Shown one piece after another: positions 36,108 to 44,391 of a stretch of DNA of 64,000 nucleotides. The notes under the pieces were generated by a model. That model worked only from the letters and a program-made list of their open reading frames with translations, was not told where the DNA came from and did no database searches. The DNA is from JBAOHV01 sp037045265 (GTDB lineage: Bacteria > Actinomycetota > Acidimicrobiia > Acidimicrobiales > Microtrichaceae), in the NCBI GenBank assembly GCA_037045265.1, contig JBAOHV010000004.1, positions 186,001 through 250,000 of the forward strand, given 5' to 3'. Position 1 is the stretch's first letter. Each line of letters opens with the position of its first letter. Position numbers and translations under genes: made by a program.

Positions 36108-36885
36108 GGCTGGTTCTTCTCCCAGATCAGGCGGAGGCCGTGCAGCGTCAGCCAGGGCTCCTCGTGTTCGATCGACTCTGCGATCGGGGCGATGAGTGAC
36201 GCCAGCCCTCCCGTCGAGATGATGGTCGCTTCACCCACGACGTCCTCGATGCGATCGCACATGCCGTCGACCATGGCCGAGTAGCCATAGACCGCACCCG
36301 ACTGGACCGACTCCATCGTCGTCTTGCCGATCACGCTGCGCGGCTCGCTCAGCTCCACCCGACGCAGGGCCGCAGCTCGGCCGAACGAGCGCGTCCATGG
36401 AGATCTCGATACCGGGGAAGATGGCTCCACCGAGGTACTCGCCCTTGTCGGAGATCACGTCGAAGGTCGTCGCGGTCCCGAAGTCGACGACGATCGTCGG
36501 TCCGCCGTACAGGTCGTACGCACCGACCGCGTTGGCGATCCGGTCGGCCCCGACCTCACGTGGGTTGTCGTAGAGCACCGGCATACCCGTCTTCACGCCG
36601 AGTACCCAGGATCACCGGTTCGTCATGGAGGTACCTCTCGCACATCTGACGCAGCTCATAGGTGATCGAGGGAACACCGGACGAGACCGCCACACCCTGG
36701 ATGTCCTTGCTCAGATCCAGGCCCCGGGTAGCCAGGAGGTGACGGATGAACAGGGCCAGTTCGTCGCTGGTGCGCTCGGAACGGGTGGCCATGCGCCAAT
36801 GGTCGACCAGATCGCTACCTGGATCGGCCAGGTCGTAGAGACCCACGACCGTCTGGGTGTTGCCGACGTCGATCACCAGCAGCAC
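36104..36885 (-). CDS. coaX: Type III pantothenate kinase (two frameshifts)
   Basis: First enzyme of CoA synthesis from pantothenate, about 260 residues. The ASKHA-fold phosphate loop is VIDVGNTQTVVGLYD; then VSSGVPSITYELRQM, VGADRIANAVGAYDLYGGPTIVVDFGTATTFDVI (catalytic Asp of the DFGTATT motif), GGAIFPGI and ATIISTGGLASLI. The frame slips near 36598 and 36395. GTG start at 36885; a 112-base spacer with no recognisable gene separates it from nadC. Type III kinases are insensitive to CoA feedback. Confidence 0.92.
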
Positions 36886-36997
36886 GGTGCCTCCTCGGGC
36901 GATGGTCCTGGAGGTGGCCCCCCGGGTCGGTGGAGCTCTCTTCGGACGAGACGAACATGATGCTCGCCCGAGCAGCGGTTGCGCACGTCAGATCCGC

Positions 36998-37870
36998 TCA
37001 GTTCAGGTCCAACCCCAGGTCGAGCACCGGAGCGGAGTTGGTGATCGCTCCCACCGAGATCATGTCGACCCCTGTCCCGGAGTACTCACCGATCGTGGTC
37101 AGGGTGACGCCGCCCGAGACCTCCAACAACGTGCGCCGGGCCGATCCGCCCTGACGTTCCCTCGCGGCCACACAAGTGCGGACGGTACCAGGATCCATGT
37201 TGTCCAACAGGATCGAGTCCGCCCCCACCTCCAGCGCCTCGATGCACTGATCGACCGTGTCGCACTCGACGTGCACCGTGCGCCCCGGCCAACGGTCCCG
37301 GGCGGTGCATACGGCGTCGGTGATCGACACCCCTCCGAGGTGGTTGTCCTTGATCAGCATCCAGTCGGAGAGGTTTCCCCGGTGGTTGCGACCACCTCCT
37401 GCACGAACTGCGGCCTTCGCGAGCGCCCTCAGCCCCGGCACCGTCTTGCGGGTGTCCCACACACGGGCCTGTCCCCCGGCCGCCGCCGCAGCGACGTACG
37501 CAGCCGTGAGTGTCGCGATCCCCGACAGGTGACCCAGGAAGTTCAGCGCCGTCCGCTCGCCGGTCAGGATCGGTCTGAACGGACCGCGCACCATTCCGAA
37601 TATCTCGCCGGGTGCCAGCTCGGCACCCTCGGGCACCGACCACGACACCTCTACTCTCGGATCAAGCTGAGCAAACGTCTCGACCGCGCACGCGGTACCG
37701 GCGAGCCGACCGCCGACGCGCGCTGCGAAACGCGCTTCGCCGTCGACCGTCGGGACGAGCGTTGCGGTGAGATCGCCCAGCGGAGTCAGGTCCTCGGCGA
37801 GCGCGCGGGTGACAGCGTCGCGCACCGCGCCCGCGGGGGGATGGACCCAGTTGTGTTCGAAGGAGCTCAC
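36998..37870 (-). CDS. nadC: Nicotinate-nucleotide pyrophosphorylase (carboxylating)
   Basis: Converts quinolinate and PRPP to nicotinate mononucleotide in de novo NAD synthesis. 290 residues with the QPRTase landmarks LTGERTALNFLGHLSGIATLT, WDTRKTVPGLRALAKAAVRAGGGRNHR, MLIKDNHL, HVECDTVDQ, ILLDNMDPGTV and LEVSGGVTL. The GTG start at 37870 overlaps the nadB stop (GTGA). nadA (quinolinate synthase) is not in the window. Confidence 0.96.
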   Translation of the reverse strand: MSSFEHNWVHPPAGAVRDAVTRALAEDLTPLGDLTATLVPTVDGEARFAARVGGRLAGTACAVETFAQLDPRVEVSWSVPEGAELAPGEIFGMVRGPFRPILTGERTALNFLGHLSGIATLTAAYVAAAAAGGQARVWDTRKTVPGLRALAKAAVRAGGGRNHRGNLSDWMLIKDNHLGGVSITDAVCTARDRWPGRTVHVECDTVDQCIEALEVGADSILLDNMDPGTVRTCVAARERQGGSARRTLLEVSGGVTLTTIGEYSGTGVDMISVGAITNSAPVLDLGLDLN

Positions 37871-39541
37871 CGGTGGAAGTGTTGCACGACGAGGCGACGA
37901 GCCTGTTCGGGATCGGTGGCCGGGTGATCGATCCGCGTGTGGGTGCCCCGGCTCTCGGTCCGGGCGCTGGCCGCTGAGACGAGTACCGAGGCGATCGTCG
38001 CGAGGTTCCGCAGCTCCGCAGCATCGACACCGGAACGACCGTCGACCGCTGCGAGCGTGGCGGCCGCCACCCCTGCCGCATTGATCAGGCTGCGCTCGTC
38101 GCGGAGAACCCCTGCATCGACCGACATCGTCTGCTGCAGCCGGGCCCTGAGATCTGCCAGGTCGTCTCCTTCCGCTGCTCGGAGCAACCCGTCGGTAGGA
38201 TCGGGCGACGGGACCGAAACCGGAAGGGCGACACCGCCTATGACCAGGTCGTCGCCGTCCATCACGTCGCGGTCGCCGACGGCCTCGCGTCCGATTCCGG
38301 CGACGGACCGCATCGCGCCACTCGCCGAGCACCCCCGCACCCCGGAGGCGATGGCCTCGACCGCCCGCGGCCCGAAGACCATGCCTTCGAGAAGCGAGTT
38401 CGAGGCGAGCCGGTTGGCGCCGTGCACCCCGGTGCAGCTCGTCTCGCCAGCTGCCCACAGGCCCGGCATCGACGTCGCACCGACGAGGTCGGTCACGATC
38501 CCCCCGCACTGGTGATGGGCGGCGGGCGCCACGGGCAACCAGTCGGTCCGGGGATCGAGCCCTACATCGACTAGGTCGGCATGGATCGTCGGGAACCGCC
38601 GGTCGAAGTGGTCGAGGCCCGTGGCATCGAGCCAGACGTGCTCGGACCCGTGGGTCATCATCGCTGCGAGGATCGCCCGCGACACGACGTCACGGGGCAA
38701 CAGCTCGTCGACGAAACGCTCGCCGGTCGAGTCACGCAGCAGTGCGCCGTGACCCCGCAAAGCCTCCGACAGCAAGGGCCGCGGCATGCCCTGGTGATGC
38801 AGCGCGGTCGGGTGGAACTGGAAGAACTCCAGGTCCGCGACGGCCACCCCGGCGCGTAGTGCCATCGCGACCCCGTCGCCCGTCGCGACCGTGGGGTTCG
38901 TAGTGATGGCGAAGAGCTGACCGGCACCGCCCGTCGCCAACAGGACGTGTCTGGCCCTCACGGCATGGACCTCACCGGACGCCCCCAACGCCCGGACGCC
39001 ACAGCAGCGCCCGTCATCGGAGAGGAGATCGAGGGCGAAGGTGTGCTCGAGCAGCACGGCGGCCGTACTGCGCACCGCTGCGACCAGAGCTCGTTCGATC
39101 TCGGCCCCGGTCGCCGCCCCACCGGCGTGAACGACACGCGGGACCGAATGCCCGCCCTCGCGGGCGAGCTCCAGGTTGCCCCGCTCGTCACGGTCGAACT
39201 CGGCGCCCATCGCTATCAGCTCCTCGACGCGACGCGGCCCCTCGTCGACCAGCACCCTCACGGCATCCACGTCACACAGGCCCGCACCAGCGGCGAGGGT
39301 GTCCGCGAGATGGAGGTCGATCTCCTCCGGGTCGCCGCTCAGCGCGGCCGCCACTCCGCCCTGCGCCCAACGGGTGGTTGCCAGGTCCAGGCCGCCCTTG
39401 GTCAGCACACCTGTACGCAGTCCGTGCCGACCGGCGGCGCGCACCGCCGCGGGACAACCCGGCGACCCCGGATCCCAGGACCAGCAGATCGAGCTCGGCG
39501 AGGTCCGCCGTCGTGTCCCCCGCCGAAGAGGCCCCGCTCAT
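37867..39541 (-). CDS. nadB: L-aspartate oxidase (one frameshift)
   Basis: FAD enzyme that oxidises aspartate to iminoaspartate for quinolinate synthesis; about 558 residues. The FAD-binding loop DLLVLGSGVAGLS is in one frame (39272-39541) and the rest in another after a slip near 39450. Further motifs: TTRWAQGGVAAAL, HVLLATGGAGQLF, the active-site segment EFFQFHPTALHH, RGHGALLRDSTGERFVDE, and ETSCTGVHGANRLASNSLLEGMVFG. The succinate dehydrogenase-like C-terminal helical domain is intact. The ATG start at 39541 overlaps the panC stop (ATGA). Confidence 0.95.
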
Positions 39542-40432
39542 CCTGGAGCCGCCTCGGACCTGCCGGTCGACTCGCCCACCGCGAGGTTGTCGATCAACCG
39601 TGCCCTGCCGAACCTGACGGCACCGAACAGCCTGGAGCGTTCGTCGGCCCGCCCCAGCGGCACGAGTGTGTCGGGATCGGCGACCTCGACGTAGTCGAGC
39701 TCGCCCAGCGGTGCTGCGTCGATCTCGGCTGCCATCAGCGAACGCAGAGCGTCTGCATCCTCGAGCCCGTCGCGCACCGCTGCCGCGCCGAGAGCGAGCG
39801 ATCTGTACAGCACCGGCGCGACCAGGCGCTCGTCATCGCTCAGGTAGGCGTTGCGCGACGACATGGCGAGCCCATCGGGCTCACGGACGACCGGGCAAGC
39901 GACCACATCGACAGGGAACGAGAGGTCCTGCACCATGCGTCGCACGATCGCCAGCTGCTGGTAGTCCTTCTCACCGAAGTAGGCGCGACACGGCCCGACG
40001 ATGTTGAACAACTTGGCCACGACCGTGCACACCCCGCCGAAGTGCGTACGCCGCGATGCACCCTCCATGACCGACGACAGCGCCGGGACAGCGACCCCGG
40101 CGAGCACGTGGTCGCGACCGTCTGGGTACATCTCCTCCTCGGAGGGCAGGAACAGGGTGTGCACCCCCGCCGAAGTTGCTCTGAGCGCGTCCACCGTCGG
40201 GGTCGCGCGGGTAGGTGGTCAGGTCCTCGTCGGGAGCGAACTGCAATGGATTGACGAAGATGGTCATGGCGACGTGGTCACAGGATCCTGCTGCTGCGCG
40301 GGCCAGGGACACGTGACCGTCGTGCAGGTGACCCATGGTGGGCACGAGCCCCACCGTGGCGCCGTCGGAACGCACTGCGTCCAGCCGTGAGCGCAGCTCG
40401 CCGATCGTCACGACCCGGTCCATCGGCGGCAT
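39538..40432 (-). CDS. panC: Pantothenate synthetase (one frameshift)
   Basis: Ligates pantoate and beta-alanine with ATP. About 298 residues. The HIGH-like ATP loop is LVPTMGHLHDGHVSL, followed by MTIFVNPLQFAPDEDLTTYPR; after the slip near 40190 come SSVMEGASRRTHFGGVCTVVAKLFNIV, FGEKDYQQLAIVRRMV and the KMSKS-like LAMSSRNAYLS. The start may be ATG 40432 or ATG 40423. It starts 2 bases after a DUF2520 gene that probably supplies pantoate. panB is not in the window and panD is at the far left. Confidence 0.95.
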
Positions 40433-40433
40433 G

Positions 40434-41177
40434 CTAGGACCCGTCGTCAGCGAGTTCGGCCGGCAGCTCGGTTCCGACCAGCCGGGCCGCCTGGGCTGCC
40501 ATGGCCAGGTAGGCCGGATGCTCGGACCGGTCGATCACTTCCAGGTGTCGGCGAACCGTGGACCAGTCACCGCGGGCGACCGGGCCGGTGAGCGCAGCGG
40601 GCGGACCGAGCTCGGCCACGTTGGCGAGCGATCCGCCGGCGAGAGCCAGATAGGCCTCGAGCGGCACACCCACCTGTGCAGCCACCCTCTCGACCTGGCC
40701 CATCAACGCCACCAGGTGGTTGGACGCGATCGCAGCAGCGGCGTGGTAGGAACCACGCAACTCGTCGGGCACCTCTACCGCGGTTCCTTCGAGAGCCTCC
40801 ACGACCTTCAGCGCCGCAGGATCGCCCGCCACCCCGAACCACGCTCCGCGCAGCCGGAGAGCCCCCTTCGGACCGTCGGGGAGGGAGACGAGGGGATGGA
40901 CCGAAGCCCTGCGTGGATGCGGGTGCAACACGTCCAGGCCCAACGACCCCGAGCAGTGGACGACCAGCGTGGCGGGGTGCACCGGCCACGACGCCACCAG
41001 TTCCGGGACCGCTGCGTCGGGAACGCAGCACAGGACCATGTCGACACCCGCGCCCGGATCCAGATGGGTGTGTCGCACCAGGTCGACGCTCCAGCCCCGC
41101 GACTCGAGGGCACCGGAGAACGACGACCCGGCCCGACCCGAGCCGACCACGCGCAGACGCGATGCACTTGCGCTCAC
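40434..41177 (-). CDS. Rossmann-like DUF2520 protein, candidate ketopantoate reductase
   Basis: 247 residues: N-terminal Rossmann fold (LRVVGSGRAGSSFSGALESRGW, a GxGxxG-type NADP loop), the VHCSGSLGLDVL strand, then a C-terminal helical DUF2520 domain (YHAAAAIASNHLVALMGQVERVA). The same family lies between folK and panC in mycobacteria. PanG of Francisella, a ketopantoate reductase that replaces PanE, is to my knowledge of this type, so reduction of 2-dehydropantoate is a reasonable inference from the panC neighbour. It is not shown by sequence alone. Only one base separates it from panC. Confidence 0.8.
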   Translation of the reverse strand: MSASASRLRVVGSGRAGSSFSGALESRGWSVDLVRHTHLDPGAGVDMVLCCVPDAAVPELVASWPVHPATLVVHCSGSLGLDVLHPHPRRASVHPLVSLPDGPKGALRLRGAWFGVAGDPAALKVVEALEGTAVEVPDELRGSYHAAAAIASNHLVALMGQVERVAAQVGVPLEAYLALAGGSLANVAELGPPAALTGPVARGDWSTVRRHLEVIDRSEHPAYLAMAAQAARLVGTELPAELADDGS

Positions 41178-41187
41178 GGGCGACCGG

Positions 41188-41640
41188 TCACAGCAAATCG
41201 ACCTGCACGACCGCGCCGTCCGACAGCTGCAGGTCGCGGGCTGTCACCAGCTCGGGCGCCAGGTCGTGCAGCGGTGCCAGCACGAACCGACGCTGCTTCC
41301 AACGTGGGTGGGGGATCGTCAATCGCTCATCGTCCATCGTCACGCCGTCCATCCAGATGATGTCGATGTCCAGGGTGCGGGGACCCCAGCGGACATCACG
41401 CTTGCGTTCGGCTGACGATTCGATGCGGTGACACACCCCGAGCAACTGGAACGGGGTCAGCTCGGTGTCCATCTCGACCACCAGGTTGAGGAAGTTGTCC
41501 TGTGCCGGACCACCCACGGGAGCCGTCTCGTACACCGGCGACACGGCCACGACGTCCGGCAGCGACTCGACGGCTTCGCGCAGCAGCGCTCTGCGGTCGC
41601 CGAGGTTGGACCCCAACGACAGGAACGTCCGCGTGCTCAT
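41188..41640 (-). CDS. folK: 2-amino-4-hydroxy-6-hydroxymethyldihydropteridine diphosphokinase
   Basis: Transfers pyrophosphate from ATP to hydroxymethyl-dihydropterin in folate synthesis. 150 residues with FLSLGSNLGDR at the start, YETAPVGGPAQDNFLNLVVEM, and the signature RWGPRTLDIDIIWMDG holding the Mg2+-binding Asp pair, then IPHPRWKQRRFVLAPL. ATG start 41640, 10 bases after the folB stop. Confidence 0.96.
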   Translation of the reverse strand: MSTRTFLSLGSNLGDRRALLREAVESLPDVVAVSPVYETAPVGGPAQDNFLNLVVEMDTELTPFQLLGVCHRIESSAERKRDVRWGPRTLDIDIIWMDGVTMDDERLTIPHPRWKQRRFVLAPLHDLAPELVTARDLQLSDGAVVQVDLL

Positions 41641-41650
41641 CGGGTACGGC

Positions 41651-42040
41651 TCATCGGTCCCGGCCGCAGGTGACGACGACCCCCGAGCTGTCGAGCAGTT
41701 GTGGGATCGGTGGGCGCAGCTTCCTCACCGCGACCCGGACCGCTGCGATCCTGCCGTCGAGTCCGAGCACTGCTTCCGCGACCTCGACCGCCAGCCGTTC
41801 GAGGAGCTGAGGCCGCAGGTCCGCGACCGTCGACTCGACGAGACCGCAGACTGCCCCGTAGTCGACGGTGTCGGCCAGATCGTCGCTGCTGGCCGACACG
41901 AACATGTCGACGTAAAGGTCGAGGTCGAACTCCAGGGGCTGGGCCCGGGTGCGCTCCTCGGGCAGGACGCCCACGACGCCTGCCATCCGGAGGCCGCGCA
42001 GCTCGATGCGGTCGGCGTCGGCGCCCGGGACGATGGCCAC
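41651..42040 (-). CDS. folB: Dihydroneopterin aldolase
   Basis: Cleaves dihydroneopterin to 6-hydroxymethyl-dihydropterin. 129 residues, octamer-type tunnelling fold: IELRGLRMAGVVGVLPEER (with the catalytic Glu region), FDLDLYVDM, ADTVDYGAVCGLVE and the conserved VRKLRPPIP. Translation starts with GTG at 42040. It is flanked by folK and a degenerate phosphatase in the same run. Confidence 0.94.
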   Translation of the reverse strand: MAIVPGADADRIELRGLRMAGVVGVLPEERTRAQPLEFDLDLYVDMFVSASSDDLADTVDYGAVCGLVESTVADLRPQLLERLAVEVAEAVLGLDGRIAAVRVAVRKLRPPIPQLLDSSGVVVTCGRDR

Positions 42041-42048
42041 TGCTGTTG

Positions 42049-42567
42049 TCAGGCCTCTTCGGCCAGCCGGGCGGCCTCGGTCACGAGCTGTCGACCGTCG
42101 GCGCCGATCTGCCTCCCGGTGATGTGCTCGATGAGGGCGATCGCCTTGGGGGGCTCTGGAACCATCGCGTTCCAGACCAGGTAACCGGCCAGGAATCCCA
42201 CCAACCGCTCGGAGAGCTCGTCCTGGTGCAGGATCAGACGCTGCCGTTCCGTGAGCAACCGCCGCAGCTCGGTGTAGGACTGACGGAGGAACTTCGGGAT
42301 GTCCTCACCGGCCGGGAATGGCCAGTGGCGCCAGCGCACGCCGAGCTCGTCGTAGCTGTGCAGGTTGTTGGGCGCGCTGGAGAGCGACACGACGAGGTCG
42401 AATCCCTGCTCCCGGATCCAGATGATCTCCTCTTGGCGACGCACCTTGCGGTGGTTCTGTCCGAACCCGCCGGGACGCTCGCAGATGGCGAGCTGATCCT
42501 TGATTATCCAACTGAAGTGACGGGGTTCGATGCCCTGTGCCCATTTGCCCTTGGCGGCCAACTCCAC
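42049..42567 (-). CDS. Dual-specificity-phosphatase-like protein lacking the catalytic cysteine
   Basis: 172 residues. The layout is that of small protein tyrosine/dual-specificity phosphatases: FSWIIKDQLAICERPG, EEIIWIREQGFDLVVSLSSAPN, a WPFPAGEDIP loop with the general-acid-type region, and then LILHQDELSERLVGFLAGYLVW where active enzymes have HCx5RxG. The P-loop spacing and Arg121 are kept, but Cys115 is Gln, so catalysis by the normal route is impossible. It may be a phospho-ligand-binding pseudophosphatase. Its GTG start directly follows the folP stop (TGAGTG), with the ribosome site GGGAGG inside the end of folP. A link to folate metabolism is only positional. Confidence 0.65.
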   Translation of the reverse strand: MELAAKGKWAQGIEPRHFSWIIKDQLAICERPGGFGQNHRKVRRQEEIIWIREQGFDLVVSLSSAPNNLHSYDELGVRWRHWPFPAGEDIPKFLRQSYTELRRLLTERQRLILHQDELSERLVGFLAGYLVWNAMVPEPPKAIALIEHITGRQIGADGRQLVTEAARLAEEA

Positions 42568-43554
42568 TCACCTCCCAGATCGCGCGACGCCGGCGGACGA
42601 TCGTAGAGGATGTCGGGCGCCGTCGGTGCCGACATCGACCGACCGACCCGGGTCGGCGGGGGATCCGTGTTCGCGGAACCCGCCGGCGACGATCACCGCA
42701 GCCTGGACCGTAGCCAGGACGTCATGAGCACGAACCATCGCCGCACCTTGCTGCATCGCCCATGTCGCGGTCGCCAGCGAGCCGTCGATCCGCTCCGACA
42801 CCGGCACCGGCACCGGCACCGGCACCGGCACGATCGCAGAGGATCCGGTGGGTGCACGCCTGGGCTCGGTGTTCATGTGCAGGTCGGACCGTGCGAGCAG
42901 CTCGCCGGTGAACCGCTTGCGGCTGGTCCCCACAAGCACGGGGAACCCCTCGCCCACCAGCACATCGAGGTGGGCCAGCAACTCCAGGTTGTGCGACGTC
43001 GTCTTGCCGAACCCGATCCCCGGGTCGACCCAGACCTCCTCCACACCGGCGTCGACAGCCGCTTCAGCTCGCTCCACCAGAAACGCCCGCACGTCGTCCA
43101 CCACGTCGTCGTAGACAGGGTTCGCCTGCATCGTGCGCGGGTCACCTGACATGTGCATGGCGACCCACCCGACGCCGAGCTCAGCCGCCGTCGGCCACAG
43201 CGACGCACTCACGTCGTTGATCAACGTGGCTCCTGCCGCCACTGCAGCGCCGGCGGTCAGGGCGTTGCGCGTGTCGATGGAGAGCCTGGCCCCACGTTCG
43301 GACACGACCGGCGACAGCGCCTCGATCACCGGAATGACACGGCTGAGCTCGTCGGCGACGTCGACCGGGTCAGCACCGGGCCGTGTCGATTCACCCCCGA
43401 CGTCGATCACCACAGCACCCTGGTCGAGCATCTCGACCGCGTGTTCCACGGCTCGCCCCGGATCCTGGAACCGTCCCCCGTCCGAGAACGAGTCTGGTGT
43501 GATGTTGAGCACACCCATCACCGCAGGTGCGCTGCTTGGCTGGTTCGAGGACAT
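42568..43554 (-). CDS. folP: Dihydropteroate synthase
   Basis: Joins the pterin to p-aminobenzoate; target of sulfonamides. 328 residues, longer than the usual 270-290. Motifs: MGVLNITPDSFSDGGRF, VVIDVGGESTRPGA, RLSIDTRNA, LINDVSA, MHMSGDPRTMQ, WVDPGIGFGKT, LVGTSRKRF and VRAHDVLAT. Between SRKRF and ERIDGSLATATWAMQQGA is an inserted Pro-Val repeat (five copies) encoded by a 6-base DNA repeat, and the tail after the barrel is about 30 residues of low similarity. Start ATG 43554, 4 bases after the folE stop. Confidence 0.95.
   Translation of the reverse strand: MSSNQPSSAPAVMGVLNITPDSFSDGGRFQDPGRAVEHAVEMLDQGAVVIDVGGESTRPGADPVDVADELSRVIPVIEALSPVVSERGARLSIDTRNALTAGAAVAAGATLINDVSASLWPTAAELGVGWVAMHMSGDPRTMQANPVYDDVVDDVRAFLVERAEAAVDAGVEEVWVDPGIGFGKTTSHNLELLAHLDVLVGEGFPVLVGTSRKRFTGELLARSDLHMNTEPRRAPTGSSAIVPVPVPVPVPVSERIDGSLATATWAMQQGAAMVRAHDVLATVQAAVIVAGGFREHGSPADPGRSVDVGTDGARHPLRSSAGVARSGR
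42799..42830 (-). repeat. Hexanucleotide repeat CACCGG in folP
   Basis: Just over five copies of CACCGG (plus strand) encode alternating Pro-Val in a surface loop of FolP. The 6-base unit cannot change the frame on slippage. Confidence 0.95.
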
Positions 43555-43558
43555 CGAC

Positions 43559-44251
43559 TCAGCGGCGGTTCTCGATGAAGCGCATCGCCTCGGCCCGTGC
43601 CGCCGAGTCCGTACGGAACACCCCGCGTACCGCCGAGGTGACCGTCGATGCTCCGGTCTTGCGGATCCCGCGCATCGCCATGCACATGTGCTCCGCCTCG
43701 ATGACGACCAGGACACCGCGGGGATCCAAGCTGGCTTCGATCGCGTCGGCGATCTGGGTCGTCAGACGCTCCTGGACCTGCGGGCGTCGGGCGTACCCGT
43801 CGACGAGGCGGGCGATCTTGGACAGTCCTGTCACCCGACCGTCCATGTTGGGGATGTACGCGACATGAGCTGACCCGAAGAACGGCACCAGGTGGTGTTC
43901 GCACATGGAGAACATGGAGATGTCGCGGACCATGATCACCTCGTCGTGACCGGCGTCGAAGGTGACCTTCAGATGCCGCGCGGCGTCCTCGTGCAGACCC
44001 GAACAGGTCTCTGCGTACATCCTGGCGACCCGAGCAGGGGTGTCCGCGAGGCCCTCACGTTCTGGATCCTCACCGATCGCCGCGAGGATCTCCCTGACAG
44101 CACGTTCGATCCTGGGCTGGTCGACCTGGGGTGACAGGTCGGGTGCGAGCGGCAGCGAGTCCGGTGTGTTCAGGTCGTTCGAACGAGGCCGTGGGGCGTG
44201 GTCGTCGTTGCTCAGCTCGTGAGCGTCTCTGGTCTGCGACATCTGGTCCAC
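43559..44251 (-). CDS. folE: GTP cyclohydrolase I
   Basis: First step of folate synthesis: GTP to dihydroneopterin triphosphate. 230 residues. The N-terminal 45 residues are poorly conserved. The core has REGLADTPARVARMY, MFSMCEHHLVPFFG with Zn ligands Cys and His, HVAYIPNMDGRVTGLSKIARLVD, VQERLTTQIADAI, and VIEAEHMCMAMRGIRKTGA with the third Zn ligand Cys. Head of the long vitamin run. ATG 44251 or 44242 may be used. In mycobacteria ftsH lies upstream; here a UbiB-like kinase points away from it. Confidence 0.96.
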   Translation of the reverse strand: MDQMSQTRDAHELSNDDHAPRPRSNDLNTPDSLPLAPDLSPQVDQPRIERAVREILAAIGEDPEREGLADTPARVARMYAETCSGLHEDAARHLKVTFDAGHDEVIMVRDISMFSMCEHHLVPFFGSAHVAYIPNMDGRVTGLSKIARLVDGYARRPQVQERLTTQIADAIEASLDPRGVLVVIEAEHMCMAMRGIRKTGASTVTSAVRGVFRTDSAARAEAMRFIENRR

Positions 44252-44391
44252 CTTCGGGGCGGGTCGGGTGTGGAGAATCGAGGGGAGTCGGGAGAGGTCA
44301 GATCAGGCTACAGAGCGCCCCGTTACGTTGCGGACGAGGAGGTCCGCACACGGCTTGGGTGCCGCGGCGCCGGCCGCGCGAGGCTCTCGCC

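Noticed and set aside
36886..36997. Possible small gene between nadC and coaX
   Set aside because: An ATG-initiated frame exists on the minus strand but runs into coaX in another frame, has no motif and no convincing ribosome site.
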